Below are positions 1 to 11,562 of a DNA stretch of 64,000 bases, piece by piece (position 1 is the first letter of the stretch; every line of letters starts with the position of its first letter). The DNA comes from Poa pratensis (lineage: Eukaryota > Streptophyta > Magnoliopsida > Poales > Poaceae). The notes under the pieces were generated by a model. The model worked only from the letters and a program-made list of their open reading frames with translations, had not been told where the DNA came from and did not search any database. Where the stretch lies: contig CAMZMU010000089.1 in the NCBI GenBank assembly GCA_947311845.1, forward strand, positions 20,155,338-20,219,337, given 5' to 3'. The translations under genes and the position numbers were made by a program.

Positions 1-653
1 CGAACTACCACTAGTCATATCAGCCAATTTAAACCCACACGGTATGAACTAAATAAATCATGTGAAGTTCTAAATTGCCTGTTCGGTTTCCGTTCGACGA
101 ATGTAGAACCTTCTTGGCTTTCTCCCGCGTGGCACACATTTGCGAGGAGGTTGTTTCCACGGCCGTGCCGACGAGCCCTGCAAAATACTCCTTGCCGTTG
201 TCCTAATAAGGAACACAACATCACCAAATAGTAGAATCACAGCACAATGGTGCGTTGCGCGTGTGCCACAGTGGTGCCTTGTTGTTCCCACCACGGCGTA
301 CAGGAACTCCTCCACGTATACAGGTTCCGGGAACTCCTCGCCCGTGCATTGCTGCCGCGACGAGCACGCATTCCGGGAGGATGATGTGGAAGACTCAAAA
401 AAACTGGAGATGGACGAGGACGTGGCGAGGGTCATGCCGGAGAATTACTCGCCACATCTCGAGCCATGAGAGGAGGCTGAGCACGAGGCCGAGGAGCTGA
501 GCAGATGCCGAGGAGTTCATAGAGGTTGTGCGCAAGACCGAGGAGAACGAGGAGGACAGATTACAAGAGCATCGCGTGGTGGAGAAGTCCTTGACCACAA
601 ATCTTGCAGAAGACATAGCGAGTGCGGCGAAGTGCAATGCTGCATCAAGTGAT
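1..653. other. Unassigned sequence left of the Copia LTR
   Basis: No gene could be recognised. The stretch about 360-660 is GC-rich and Glu/Arg-rich in several plus-strand frames, for example an acidic frame reading EDDVEDSKKLEMDEDVARV near 380-440, and then runs into stops. This could be a decayed coding fragment or internal transposon sequence. It ends where the LTR start TGTTGGAAATATG begins. Confidence 0.35.
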
Positions 654-2175
654 TGTTGGAAATATGTTGTAGAGGCAATAATAAAGTTGTTATTATCATA
701 TTTCCCGTGTTCATGATGAATGTTTATACTCCATGCTATAATTGTATTAACGAGAAATATAATGCATGTGTGGTTTCATAAACAACCCAGTATTCCTAGT
801 AAGCCTCTACTATACTCTAGCTCGTTGATTAATTGATGGTTATGGTTTCCTAACCATGGACAAGGAGTTGTCAAATTAACAACGGGGTCATGTCATTGGA
901 GAATGATGTGATGGATAGACCTAAATATATTGTCAAGTTTTCTATTTCTTATACCATGAGATTATTCAACTCCTTGGTACCAGAAGAAACCTCGGGGGGC
1001 ATAAACCATCACTTCGTAAGTGGGTGATCATAGAAGTGTGTTACAGGTTCATCGGAAAGTACTTGTTGGGTTCTATATTTCAAGACTGGGATTTGTCGTT
1101 CCATGTCATGGAGAGATATACTCTGGGTCCACTCGGTAACACACATTTAATATCTCTTGCAATCACGTAGCTAAAGAGTTAGTAACAGAGAATGTTTTAT
1201 TATGGAACGAGTAAAGAGTACTTGTTGGTAACGAGATTGGTCGAGATATGGTGATACCATGGCGATCAAGTCTCGGGTAAGTAAAATATCGCGAGACAAA
1301 GGGAATGGAATACAGATTGTTTCAATCCACGACGTAGTGGTTCACACGATAAGGATCTTCATGTATACTCTGGGAACGCTCATGGGTCTCACGATCCGCT
1401 GTCCGTTATTGACCGGAATGGTTCCGGTGCATGTCTGCATTGTATCGAACCCGTAGGGTCACACACTTAAGAGAGTAATGTTCTGGTAGAATGTGTATGT
1501 GATTAGATTAATTGATATATGACACCCAAAAGGTGTTTTGGGTGATCTCAGAATAGTTCTGGGGTAACACGGATGACTCCCGAGGTGTCCGGAATAATCC
1601 TATGTAAAAAGTGGAATGTTCTAGCATAGTCTAGAACTTTGTGGAATATCTGAAACCTTGTGGAAGACTCTGGAAAGGGAGGAGGAAGCCATAGTTGGCA
1701 TGTCATGGGACATGTGACATGGCCCATGACATGTGTTGCGTTGAGATTCAATTCACTTTACAAGTATCAAGTAACTGGACAAGTGTTGCCTTGCATGGCA
1801 CCACACCCGACATGTGTGTCCAGGCACACACCATGTAGCGTCATAGATACCTTGCAAGCCAAGCGTTGTGGACCTATTTACCCCCTTGGTGCAGCCACGT
1901 AAGGGGTTGGATTGTTTGTTCCTTATCCATTTGTACAAGTGAAGAGTTCACTTAGATAACCCTCCTCATCCATGACACTCATCCTCTCGTTGGAGTGTTG
2001 CCAGGATTTCTACCTCTCTTAGATACAGATCTAGAGAACATCACGAAGATCTCATCTAGTCCAAGCTTGTTCGCGTGCCGTCGGTAGACTGGAGCATCGT
2101 GACGACAATGCCTCCGGCACGCGTGGAAACATCGGAAGTGTTGTGCTTTCGACACTTGATTGTGGGAGCTGTCGT

Positions 2176-3290
2176 GAGTGGGAGTCGGCATCGGCGAGAA
2201 GTCGGCATCAACGTTGACGTGGTGTGGTACACGGCATATGCCACGGGGTGGCTAAGATCGGGATGGGGGCAGCGTTCTGCAACAGCGGCACCCGCAGGGA
2301 TTGCGCCGGAGCGCGGACACGGGAAGTACCCAGGTTCGGAGCCCTCCCGGAGGAGGTAACACTCCTACTCCTGCTCGATCTCTCTATCAATGGTGGACAC
2401 AGTACAGAGTTGCTCCTTGAGCTGTTCGGGTGTTCCATGGTTCGGGTGTGGGGAGGAAGAAGAATGAGGCGACCGACCCCTTCTTCTTGGGCACCAGACA
2501 GCCTTATATAGGCCTGGCTGTCGGGCTTACAGGCGGGGCCGGCTGGTCCGCGCCAGCCGGCCGGTGTTGGCTACAGGGTGTTTCTCCGTGACGCCGAATG
2601 TCCGCAGCACAGTGCGCTACGCTTCGCACAGTCGAACTTCCTAGCCACGTAGGAGATGTCGGGGTAGGCTTGTCATCGTGGAGGGCTGACCGGCTGCGGT
2701 GCCGGACCCCGCCGACCGGCAGGCGGCGCCTGGGATCTTGTCGGGCGTGAAGCAGCGCTCCGTGCCTCCCGCCTGTCGGGGCTGCTGAGTACTGTGGGAG
2801 ATGTAGGGCTAGGCCTTGCTTTAGCCCACGCCTGGGCGACGTGGGGGGCATACCGGGCACGGCCCCGGCATCCGCCCAACACGGGCCCTTGTCTTCCGCT
2901 TGTCGTGGGAGCGCGGCAGCCGGTCGTCCGGCTGGCGAGCAACCGAATCCGGCTGGTACCGTTGACCTTGGTCGCATAAGGCGGGCGATGCTTGTCGTTA
3001 TCTGTTTGTCTGGGAACTGTGCTGATGACGAGTCTGCAGTTCCTTTTGCCCGCGCCGCTCGGCGGTGCCTCGACTGGCTAGGCGGAGTCCGGCTGCACTC
3101 GGGGTAGACGGGCTCGGCCTAGCCGGACAGCTGGAGGCGGCCGGGCACCTGAATTTGCGTTTCACTCGGGATCTTCTGTGGTCCTTTGGGTACCCGGGTT
3201 TTATCCCCATGTCAAACGTGGAATCAGCGAGGAGTCGGCATCAACGTGGAGTCGGTGGGGAGTCAGCATCAACGGAGTCGTGCTCGGACG
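2176..3290 (+). repeat. Imperfect GAGTCGGCATCAACG tandem motif split by the solo LTR
   Basis: Copies of GAGTCGGCATC(AACG) occur at about 2181-2213 on the left of the nested LTR and again at about 3230-3275 on the right. The array was apparently continuous within the Copia LTR before the insertion. Confidence 0.55.
2223..3214 (-). mobile_element. Nested solo LTR, probably Gypsy, inside the Copia LTR
   Basis: A GC-rich block of about 1 kb interrupts the Copia LTR. On the plus strand it starts TGTGGTACACGG and ends CCCCATGTCA, so it has TG...CA ends. ACGTGG occurs on both sides (2217-2222 and 3216-3221), a plausible but slightly offset target duplication. On the minus strand a TATA-like GGCCTATATAAGG lies near 2505-2517, and the rest resembles the R/U5 layout of cereal Gypsy LTRs. 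There is no primer site or coding region inside, so a solo LTR is the simplest reading. Exact ends are uncertain by a few bases. Confidence 0.6.
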
Positions 3291-3543
3291 TGGGACCCGG
3301 TGCGACCTCGGGCAGGAGTCGCTTCGATAAGGAGGAGATATTCTCGTGGCTAGGAGGTATGCCTAGGTGCGGGAATCGGCGATGACTACGCCGACCACGT
3401 TTGTAAAATGTTTCCGCTCGTGTTCTTCAAGTGTATGAAAAACTACTCTCTCTGGTTACAAGCGTTCTCCTAGATTAGATTTTGGTTGTTTCGCTTGCAT
3501 CTCGTTGGAAAATTTCTGTTTTGTATTCTGCGAATCCCACAAG

Positions 3544-3555
3544 TGGTATCAGAGC
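3544..3555 (+). other. Primer-binding site (tRNA-iMet) of the Copia element
   Basis: TGGTATCAGAGC is complementary to the 3' end of initiator tRNA-Met, the usual minus-strand primer of plant Copia elements. It lies two bases after the LTR end CCCACA, which fixes the LTR boundary and the element's plus orientation. Confidence 0.9.
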
Positions 3556-4833
3556 CAGATCTATGTGTATATGCTTTATACGAGTAGAACACATTTGATG
3601 TGGGTGTTTGATCCTCTTGTTGCTACCCTCCCACGTGTACTTTTTGGTTTTGTGGCATGGTAAGATGCAACGGTCCGGGTCAACTTTACAGTCTTTGGAT
3701 TGAGACCGGTTGTGCACTTGACATGCAACTAGTATTGCGTATGCAGCTCGTCGGGTGTATGTCGCTCTTATCACAGTGAAACCAAATTTTGCAAAGGAGG
3801 GCTTATAGAAATTAATATGCAACTTGTATTATCGGTGTTGTGGTATTCCGCTTAGGTAAGAACGGTTCTTACGCTGTCCATAGAAGTCACGTAAATATGC
3901 AAATAATAACATTAGAGGCATCTAACTTGTTTTTACACGTGTGGTGATTTGGTATAGCCCAATTTTACAATACTTGATGTATGAGATGCATAGAATATCT
4001 TTTTTATCATGACATGCGTGTAATGAGAACGGCAATCGGCTGGAGCCATATGATTTGTCTTAGTTTTTATTGTGTGACTTGCGTGTCAAATAAGTTAGTC
4101 CATGTTGTAAGCAAGGAGTTGGGTTGGACATGGACACAATCATGCGCCAATGGACCTTCGTCGTAAGTCCGTTCACGATGAAAGTGTTCATCGTTAAAGG
4201 AAGACGTTGAAGAAGAGGTTTTTCTTGGCAGAAAGAGTTCCGTCACAACAGGATTTCGTGGAGACGAAGATCCGGTCTTCTTCGACTACAAGCGCTATAC
4301 CGTATCACATATTTTATTTGCATGTGATGTTTTATCCCTTTATGCATCTTATCTTGCTTGTTGCGTGGTAGACGTTTAACATTAAGATGATCCCTCACAC
4401 TTAATATCAAGATCATGTTCTCCCTAGGTATGCACCGCCGCGACAGTTCTTCATTTCGAGAAACCACGTGATTATCGGGTGTGATAGACTCTACGTTCAC
4501 ATACGGCGGGTGTCGCTCGAGTCTAGCATGTACAGACATGGCTTCGACACACATGTGAAAATACTTGGGTTAACTTGACGAGCCTAGCCTCCAACACAAC
4601 AACTGAAAGGTTAAACACAAATCATATGGAGATATGATCACCATGTTGATGTTCACCATTGAAACTCCATCATCTCATGTGACGATCGAACTTGGTGTGG
4701 TGGATTTGAATCGTGTGTCACTGGAACAACCATGAGAGATGTTGATTTTAGTGTTCATTAGTAATTTGATTAACTGAACCACTTATCATGAATATATTAT
4801 AAATAATGTTTTTGCAAATATTTGGCGTAGATC

Positions 4834-5141
4834 ATGGCCCACAACGTTGTTGCTTTCAACTTTAGCGCATTCCTAGAGAAAGAGAAACTTAAAATTTCTG
4901 GGTCCAATTTCACCAACTATCACCACAACTTGAGAATTATCCTTAGTGGGTGCAAGAAGGCTCATGTGCTTGATGCAGCGCTAGGTGAATCCCCTGCACC
5001 TACGGCCTCTCAGGAATAGGAAGATGTCAGGAGACATGTAGTGATGACCACACAATTTTTGCATGTGTCATTCTTACATCTCTGGAGTCTGATCTCGAGA
5101 AACGTTTCTATATGGATTGTTCATACGAGTGCATCATCCGT
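4834..5141 (+). pseudogene. Copia gag N-terminal fragment
   Basis: An ATG at 4834 opens a frame of 61 codons ending in TAG at 5017-5019. It contains FLEKEKLKISGSNFTNYHHN and then AHVLDAALGESPAP, the N-terminal gag pattern of BARE/Angela-type elements (an FLEKEKL stretch, an SNFT(D/N)W-like stretch, then YVLDAPLG). After the stop, homology continues in another frame to SDLEKRFYMDCSYEC near 5090-5130 and then ends abruptly. No capsid remainder, protease, integrase or RT is present. The element is therefore deleted from about 5140 on and cannot make its own proteins. Confidence 0.75.
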
Positions 5142-5625
5142 GCTAGCCACTTTTCCCCTCTCAAACAGCTTCTCTGTTTTTATCTCTCAAACCATTTCTT
5201 AAAATATTAAATTGCACTCAAAATCCCAAACTATTTTCCACATTCTAGTTCTAATGTTTGAATGACCTCGCGAAGTTTCAAATCCACATGTTGTATTGTT
5301 TAAGAGAAACAAAAAAGATAAACTCCAAAACGTGTTATGGTGCAGGTGTCATAGGGTTCAATCAGAACTTTCACAAGATACTTTCTGCAAATCCGGCAAA
5401 ATAGCATCATATCAATGTCTTGTGCATTCGAATGAATTAGCCGATGAGCACGAAATAGTTTTCATACAACATCCATGATAAAGAAACTCATGGAAGGAGG
5501 CGAGTAATTTATTCTGTTATTAATAATCATACAGCAGCTCGGTTGCATGGAAAAGGGAAAGTAAGTTCTTTGCACTCGGCAGGTAGCCAGGTACCGGGTT
5601 CTGCTCACAAATCCAGTGTTCTTGT
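5142..5625. other. 3' flank of the NDUFB9 gene
   Basis: AT-rich sequence between the deleted Copia element and the NDUFB9 stop codon. A TTTATT at 5508-5513, read as AATAAA on the minus strand, lies about 115 bases beyond the stop and is a candidate polyadenylation signal. I see nothing else. Confidence 0.5.
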
Positions 5626-7704
5626 TCATTGATCTTCTTTGCCATAGTTGTAGATAATCTCAATCTGGAAAGGCAATATTACCATTTTAACGGTTGTGCA
5701 ACAGTTTCATATGCATTGCATAATCAAAGGGAGACAGTATAATATCACTAAAATGGAAACAAGTAAATTCATCACAGATAATGCAGTTGGAATCTACCAA
5801 ACTATTATTCCTAGAGTATACAATACACAGTAAGCATCACGAAATTTGCTTCTTCGGCAACAGGTTTTGCATGCAATAGTATCGCTTCACGGAGCAAATG
5901 GTCTAGCACTTAACTAATTAACTTGTTGAGGAGCTAAAGCTTTATTGAACACAACTCTGGCAACATACAAAAGGTTTAGTAAAAAGAAAGGTTTTGTACA
6001 TTTAGACAAATGTACACGCTGAATAAAATGAACTTTATTTTAATCAACTAATCTGAACTGAGATCTACATAGTACAATTTTGTTAGAAATTTCATGGTAG
6101 AAACTATTGGCACTACAATTTAAACAGTAAGTAGTGCAAAAACGCATCTGATATATGTTTAATAAATTGCATATATGTTCTTACCCCTTCAGGTGGAGGA
6201 GGGTTCCTTGTGAATTTAGTGCCACCAGGAGCCCATGGAACTGCAGAAACACAGCATGCCAAACCCACAAATCACATTTGTAAACAGGTAGCGTATCAAA
6301 GGAAAGCATAGCTATAATGCACACGAGTAGTTTTTACTGGTGTGATCTGAAGATGCTAAGATACTACAGTATTGAAATAACCATTCTAAAAAATACTCCC
6401 TCCGTTCCTAAATATAAGATGTTTTAGGTGTTACACATGTTGCCTACATGCATAATAAAGTGAGTGAACCTACACATGAAATATGTCTAGATACACTTGT
6501 GTGCATGTGAATGTGGACAAAAGCTAAAACATCTTATATTTGGGAACGGAGGGAGTACTACTCTATTTCACTGTGATCTAAGGCCTAAGAACATTGATTT
6601 ATCAATTATGAAGCAGAAGTACTGACAGCAGTTTTCATGTTTGTTTATGGAAAATACAATTTTGCACATCTCGATGTGTATGATAAAGCTGAAGCAGCCT
6701 CTACTCTCAGGAATAATGGACGGAAATATAATTTGGCCTTAATCAGAACAACATGCTTATAAAATGAATATGTAACAAGTCTATACATTTCTGGCTTGAA
6801 AAGGTTATGTTACAGTAAAGGTCAAAACCAAGTAAAAGTGTAAAACATGAACATAATCTCATCACCGTAGTTAGTTGTGACTACCAAAACAGCTCACACC
6901 ACAAGCACAGATAGGTACAAACCTAAGATAGCTGAACTATTTCTTAGAGAGAAGGCTGCTCCTCTGTTATTGAAAGCTAATAGGCTGTTTTACAAACCAG
7001 CAAAAGAAAATACCATGATAAGGTGAAGAACAATTTATGACTAGACATGCAGTCATTTCATCTAAGCAATCAGTAAAACAGAGCAAGCTCAAGCTCAGGA
7101 ATTTAATCACGGAATAACCCATACATGCTCATCGTCACTGGGAACACACGAATACCCATTCTAAGAGTCGAAATCCTATCACGCGAATAGTTAATCGATG
7201 TTCAACCGCAACAATCGCTATCACGCTACATAGGCACCAACAGCAGGAACAAAGGGCGCGAGCATTTCGAGGCTTACCAATGTAGGGATCCGGGTGCTGG
7301 AAGTTCCTCTGCCGTGCTTCCGCGTCGTCGATGAGCCTATCGATCACGTCCAGGTTCTCCTGCAACACCCACAGGACATCCATTAGAACACCATCGAAAG
7401 CAGATGCCAATCGGAATCGCCCGCGAGAGTGAGATGTGAATCGTGAGTCTTACCACATTTCTGTTGGCCTCGAACTTGTCCCTGAGCTCAGACGCCTGCA
7501 CGGGAGAGGAACACGGGGTCAGATCCGCGAGGGGGCGAGGAGATCGCGGGAGGGGGAGGCGGGGAGAGGGGCGCTCACGTCCTGGTAGAAGAGGTGGCGG
7601 TGGACGGCCCAGTTGAGGGTGTCCTTGAGCGCGCGCCGGTAGAGCAGCCGCACCCGCTCCTTCTGCCCCGCGCGCCGCAACAGGTACCCCGCCGTCGTCG
7701 ACAT
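5626..7704 (-). CDS. NDUFB9: NADH dehydrogenase (ubiquinone) 1 beta subcomplex subunit 9 (complex I B22, LYR family), 5 exons
   Basis: Accessory subunit of mitochondrial complex I membrane arm. Exons on the minus strand: 7704-7579, 7495-7454, 7359-7278, 6240-6185, 5664-5626. All introns are GT-AG and the phases join to a 114-residue protein, close to the roughly 117 residues I recall for plant orthologues. Exon 1 starts MSTTAGYLLRRAGQKERVRL and carries the LYR tripeptide (LLYRRALKDTLNW) near residues 20-32. Exon 3 has the conserved NFQHPDPYI. Exon 4 has VPWAPGGTKFTRNPPPPEG and the last exon ends IEIIYNYGKEDQ, the conserved plant C terminus. LYR proteins bind mitochondrial acyl carrier protein, and an acyl-carrier role is expected here too. 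No cleavable presequence is evident, as usual for this subunit. The 945-bp third intron contains a Stowaway MITE. The frame is fully intact and I regard the gene as functional. Confidence 0.95.
6396..6555. mobile_element. Stowaway MITE in NDUFB9 intron 3
   Basis: Terminal inverted repeats CTCCCTCCGTTCCTAAATAT and its complement ending GGAACGGAGGGAG, flanked by TA on both sides (6394-6395 and 6556-6557). It is about 160 bp, with no coding capacity. It lies wholly within the intron between exons 3 and 4 and away from splice sites. Confidence 0.92.
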
Positions 7705-7826
7705 CGACCTCGCCGCCGCAGGCCCGCAGACGCTTCTTCTCGGAGTTTTCTCTCTCCTCTCCGCTGCGATGGTGTGGGTGAGATTCGGATTGGGACCGCA
7801 AAAGAAGAAGACCCGGTACGAGTGAC

Positions 7827-7934
7827 GGCCCAAGTGGATAGGTGGTGGTTGGGCTACTAGCGCGGCACGGTCGAGGTGGCCTTTTTTTTTCGTTGGTTTC
7901 TGTGTGGGCTCGTTTTATGGGTGAAGTATGGGCC
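7827..7934. promoter_or_regulatory. Cluster of site II elements upstream of NDUFB9
   Basis: Four TGGGCC/TGGGCT motifs in either orientation lie at 7827-7832 (as GGCCCA), 7850-7855, 7904-7909 and 7929-7934, about 120-230 bp upstream of the ATG. Site II elements bind TCP factors and are known to be enriched in promoters of plant nuclear genes for oxidative phosphorylation and ribosomal proteins. That fits this complex I gene. Confidence 0.65.
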
Positions 7935-7969
7935 GAATAAAATGGGGTGGAGTAATATACCGAAGCAAG

Positions 7970-8704
7970 TACTACCTCCGGTCAAAAAGATTGTCGTGGA
8001 ATAATACTGAGCTAGTACAAATTTCTTCACATCTCCCGACAATCTTTACTGATCGGAGATAGTAGGGTTGAAAATGATGAGGAAACTTTCCGGCTGTTTC
8101 CCTAGAAAAAGGAAATGAAGAGCAAAAATGGAAACGAAAACGGCATTTTGCGGAAACAAAACGAAAACGGCATATTCAAAAATAGAAATGACAAAGGAAA
8201 CGATTTAGCAGTTTCCGGCGAAAATGGAAAGGAAACGGAAAATTCCGGAAATATAAATACGGAAACTTTCCGGAAATATAAATTTGGGGTGCTTCATTGC
8301 TGCTGAAGCATACATTTTTATAAGACTATATTTTGTTAGCAAACTAAGTGTGTTAGTGTCGATGTGAAACTATTTTTTGAGCATTTATGTGCGTGTTGAA
8401 CGGTTAAACTATATGCGTGGTACTTCACGTTAAATTGTCGCTTGTCGAGATTGTGAACAATTCTTGTCTTGTTAGCTACTTATATTTATATTTTGGGAGT
8501 ATGCACCAACATATTATACCGCTATTATGTTCCGACAAATATCCGCTTTCGTATCATATCCGTCCTGTATCTGTTCCATATTCATTTCCGACGATTTCCG
8601 ATTCCATATTCGTTTCCGATTCCGGCAAGACGAAAGGAAACAAAAATGACAATCCATGTTTCCTTCAGTTTCCATTCACGTTTTAAACCCTAGGAGGTAG
8701 AGTA
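7970..8704. mobile_element. Stowaway MITE split by a hAT-like element
   Basis: The left terminus TACTACCTCCGGTCAAAAAG at 7970 is mirrored by GACAATCTTTACTGATCGGAG at about 8037-8058. The distal few bases (about GGAGGTAGAGTA) lie after the nested element, at 8693-8704. Without the insertion it is about 105 bp. It sits about 270 bp upstream of the NDUFB9 start codon. Confidence 0.75.
8063..8692. mobile_element. Non-autonomous hAT-like element
   Basis: The 630-bp element starts TAGGGTTGAAAATGATGAGG and ends CACGTTTTAAACCCTA, an inverted repeat with the TAGGG terminus common in plant hAT MITEs. The flanking 8-mers GGAGATAG (8055-8062) and GGAGGTAG (8693-8700) match at 7 of 8 positions, the size expected for hAT. 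The interior is rich in GGAAAC/GTTTCC repeats and encodes no transposase. It inserted into the right terminus of the Stowaway MITE. Confidence 0.78.
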
Positions 8705-9848
8705 TTAAACATCCTCTAAGAAAAAGTCTTGACATCCTCTCAATAAAAATTATATCAAGGCAGCGATCAGAGGAAAATCTAGTTATAGGACTTCTACTTC
8801 ACTAAGTATATTTTTATGTTGACTTACAAATTATTAGGGGATAATCATGTTCCTAAGGTTTATCGATAGATTTTTTATGAAATGGAAGCACAAAGAGAGG
8901 AGACTCTTAAACGAAAAAGGGAACAACTAGCCAAAAAATATATTTATGCATATTTTATTTATTTGTGTCGTATAAAACTGTGCATTATTAAGAGGGGATA
9001 TGTTTAGAAATTAGTGGGGGGAATCATTTTTGTCTACCTAAACATATTAGCGAAAATACCTTTGACAAGAAACTACAAAATCTCAATTATTTATACCCTT
9101 AAAATGTCATGTTCTTTCTTTCTGTTAGCCCGATGCTTTTCCAGACGTTCGAACATGTTGCGAGGGGCATGACCGACAGATTTTAATTGGACCTATGTAC
9201 CCCCCCCCCCCCCCCCCCCCCCTTCCTTCTTTTGTAAACTACACACTCTCTTATACTACATTACTGACCTTCAAAAAACTTTATTTTTTCCCAACCAATA
9301 TTGCAAATTTTGGAGGGAAAATAAAGGATATCCAGATCTACAATTCCACCAAGAAAAATTTAATTCCCCTTTGAGTTTATTGTCGTGTTTGTTATTCTTG
9401 TGTTTGTTTAGAAACCCTGACCGTTTAGGGTAGTCCGAAAGGTTCCAAGACATGCTAACACATGCAAGTCGTGGTGGACTTTTGTCGGGCTGAGACGCTC
9501 GGCACTTCACGGGAGAGGTTTGGGGATTTTATTATTAACCTTTGTTTCTTCGGTTTATTCAGCTATCCGGGAACTAAGGTTGAATTCACCATAGTAACTT
9601 GGTTAAGCATACTTAGACACCATAATTACTATTGGTTAGTCCCCTTTTGGTTTTTGTTAATTCGGTGCTCGGCTAATGTCTTTTATGCCCACCCATTGCG
9701 GTATATATCAAGTTCAGCTTTGACCATCAACTTCAATTCAAACAAACAAGAAACTCCGTCATCTGTGACAATAACCAAAAGTCCAATATAACTATAACGG
9801 CATTACAATCTGGTAGTACCAATAGCTGGAAAAAAAAACCGAACAATG
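8705..9848. other. AT-rich intergenic stretch
   Basis: No gene or complete transposon was recognised. A run of 23 C residues lies at 9200-9222. Weak TE-like texture only. Confidence 0.4.
9200..9222 (+). repeat. Poly(C) tract, 23 bases
   Basis: Uninterrupted run of C. The length should be treated as uncertain, since long homopolymers are often miscounted. Its G-rich complement could form quadruplex structures. Confidence 0.9.
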
Positions 9849-9860
9849 AAAGTCAATTAT

Positions 9861-11087
9861 CCGGGTCGCTCGCGCGGGCGGCTCCCGGGGCGTTCCAATC
9901 TCCACAGAAAAAGCCGCCGCCGCCGGATAGCTCCTGGCCGCCGCTGCCGCCGACGCCGGCGGTGGTGGCGGCACCTTAGCCGTCAATCGCGGTGAGGGCA
10001 AGGACGGCTCACCTCCTCTCTTCCTCTTCGCGCGAAGAGGCGGAACCGGCGAGGTGCGCGGGGATTCGGCGCGGCGTCCGATCCGGCGTGGCGGCGGGGT
10101 GATGGTGGAGCGGCGGTGGACGGCGGCGCAGTCCGGCGGCGCGCGGCGGCAGTCTGGGCCTAAGGCCCGGAGGCGGCTACTGCGCCCGTGGCTGCCTTGT
10201 CCGGATCCTCTTCTCCCTATTGTGCTGCTCGCCATGCTGTGGAAGGGCGTGGCGGCCAGGGCCGTCTTCGATCTGTCGGCTTCTTCCGGTGGGTCGGGCG
10301 GCCGGTGAAGGCCGGATGCGTGGGGGCTGCTGGCCTGGCTTTGAATAATGGTGGCGGTCCTAGGGTTTCTCTCGCGCGAAGACGAAGATCTACCGGATGC
10401 ATGGCTCTCGTTAATCTGGCTGGAATGTCGAGTTCCGGAAGGCTCCGCCGGCGATCTCCAACTGGCTAATGCCTAGGGACTGCTGGATCGGGTGGTATTC
10501 GGTCGTGCCGAAGGTAGTGGCGCAAAGCTCTGCTCTGTTGCTATCATGGGCAAATCCATGGTGAAGACAGAGGGAGAATGTCATGGAAGCTGTGATCGAT
10601 GGACTGGCAATGGTGTTCGGAGCCTTTGTGTTGACGAGGAACTGGCTCGGAGTTTCAAGAATCGTGGCAGCAGTATGTAAGCGGGGGGCGACAACACAGG
10701 TGAAGTTCAAATTCCTACCTTTCAGGGTGAAAATCTAAGGTCTGGCCTTAATTGGTTGTGTCTGGCAATGGTCTTGCTGAAAACATTGTTGTGAGAGCGG
10801 GGACTATCTTCAGGGTGAAAACCCAAGGTCTGGCCTTAATTAGTTGTGTCTGGCACTGTTCTTCTTGAAGGCGTTGTTTTTGAAGAATTGGACATCATGT
10901 GTTGTCTTGGTGGTGGTTGTGCGGCTGCTGCAAGAACTGTAACTCTGTAGCGGGACTTTTCTTTTTATTTCTTCTTCTTATTGTCTTTCGGATGTGTGCA
11001 TCCGTAATAGATTTGGTTATTGCGTTGTTGCAGAGGCTGGGTGTAATTTGTATCTCCGCGATATTAATATACACTCTTTATCTAAAA
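9861..11087 (+). mobile_element. 5'-truncated LINE insertion
   Basis: AAAGTCAATTAT occurs at 9849-9860 and again at 11088-11099, a perfect 12-bp target duplication. The inserted 1.2 kb ends in GATATTAATATACACTCTTT followed by an A-rich tail. This, with GGATGTGTGCATCCGTAATA and GTTGTTGCAGAGGCTGGGTG just upstream, matches the 3' UTR pattern I know from cereal LINEs. An internal near-duplicate, GGTCTGGCCTTAATT(G/A)GTTG, occurs at about 10740 and 10829. The GC-rich 5' part (9870-10470) has open frames but no recognisable domain, so I call no CDS there. Confidence 0.72.
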
Positions 11088-11099
11088 AAAGTCAATTAT

Positions 11100-11559
11100 T
11101 CCACCGCCAGTCAAGCTAACCTCGGTCGTACATGAAAATTTGAGCTCATTTGTTTGCTATTTATTTATGCCACATTTGCTACCGATCGTTGGTGCCTAGG
11201 CCTATATATTATTGGAAATGGACGTTGAAACGTTCAAGGATGGATGAGTTAATTAAATGTTCGTGGATGAGCCGATGAAGATTAGGACTTCAAATCTCGA
11301 TCTCGTCTCATTGTCAACTAATACTTGGTCTCTTGTTTCTATTAAAGGCTGATACCTGGTCTCTAGCCAAAAACAGTCCATTGATACCGACGACTTGGAA
11401 AATTAGGTTGTATCCAGTATCCGGATACTAGAGTAGTACTCTCCCTAGTCACAGGAATGTGACATATCAGAATTTTTGCAGCCAAACGTTCAAGCTTCGT
11501 CACCTATCGATATTGATCTCACCTGTACGCACGGCACGGCGACACCATAAGTACTCACC
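11100..11559. other. Short intergenic spacer
   Basis: Between the LINE target duplication and the Harbinger element. No gene, repeat or motif was recognised. Confidence 0.4.
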
Positions 11560-11562
11560 TAA

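Larger units (their letters stand above)
654..3541 (+). mobile_element. 5' LTR of a Copia retrotransposon (BARE/WIS/Angela type), interrupted
   Basis: The LTR starts TGTTGGAAATATG followed by GTAGAGGCAATAATAAA, the start I know from the Triticeae BARE-1/WIS/Angela group. It ends TTCTGCGAATCCCACA just before a tRNA-iMet primer-binding site. The 2.89-kb span is too long for this family, whose LTRs are about 1.8 kb. Removing the nested element at 2223-3214 leaves about 1.9 kb, which fits. Only the LTR, leader and start of gag survive, because similarity stops near 5140. The polarity is plus. Family assignment rests on recalled similarity. Confidence 0.82.

Noticed and set aside
9449..9472. CATGCTAACACATGCAAGTCG resembles the 16S rRNA 5' region of plastids and bacteria
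   Set aside because: The match ends after about 20 bases and flanking sequence is unrelated, so it is not evidence of an rRNA gene or organellar insert.
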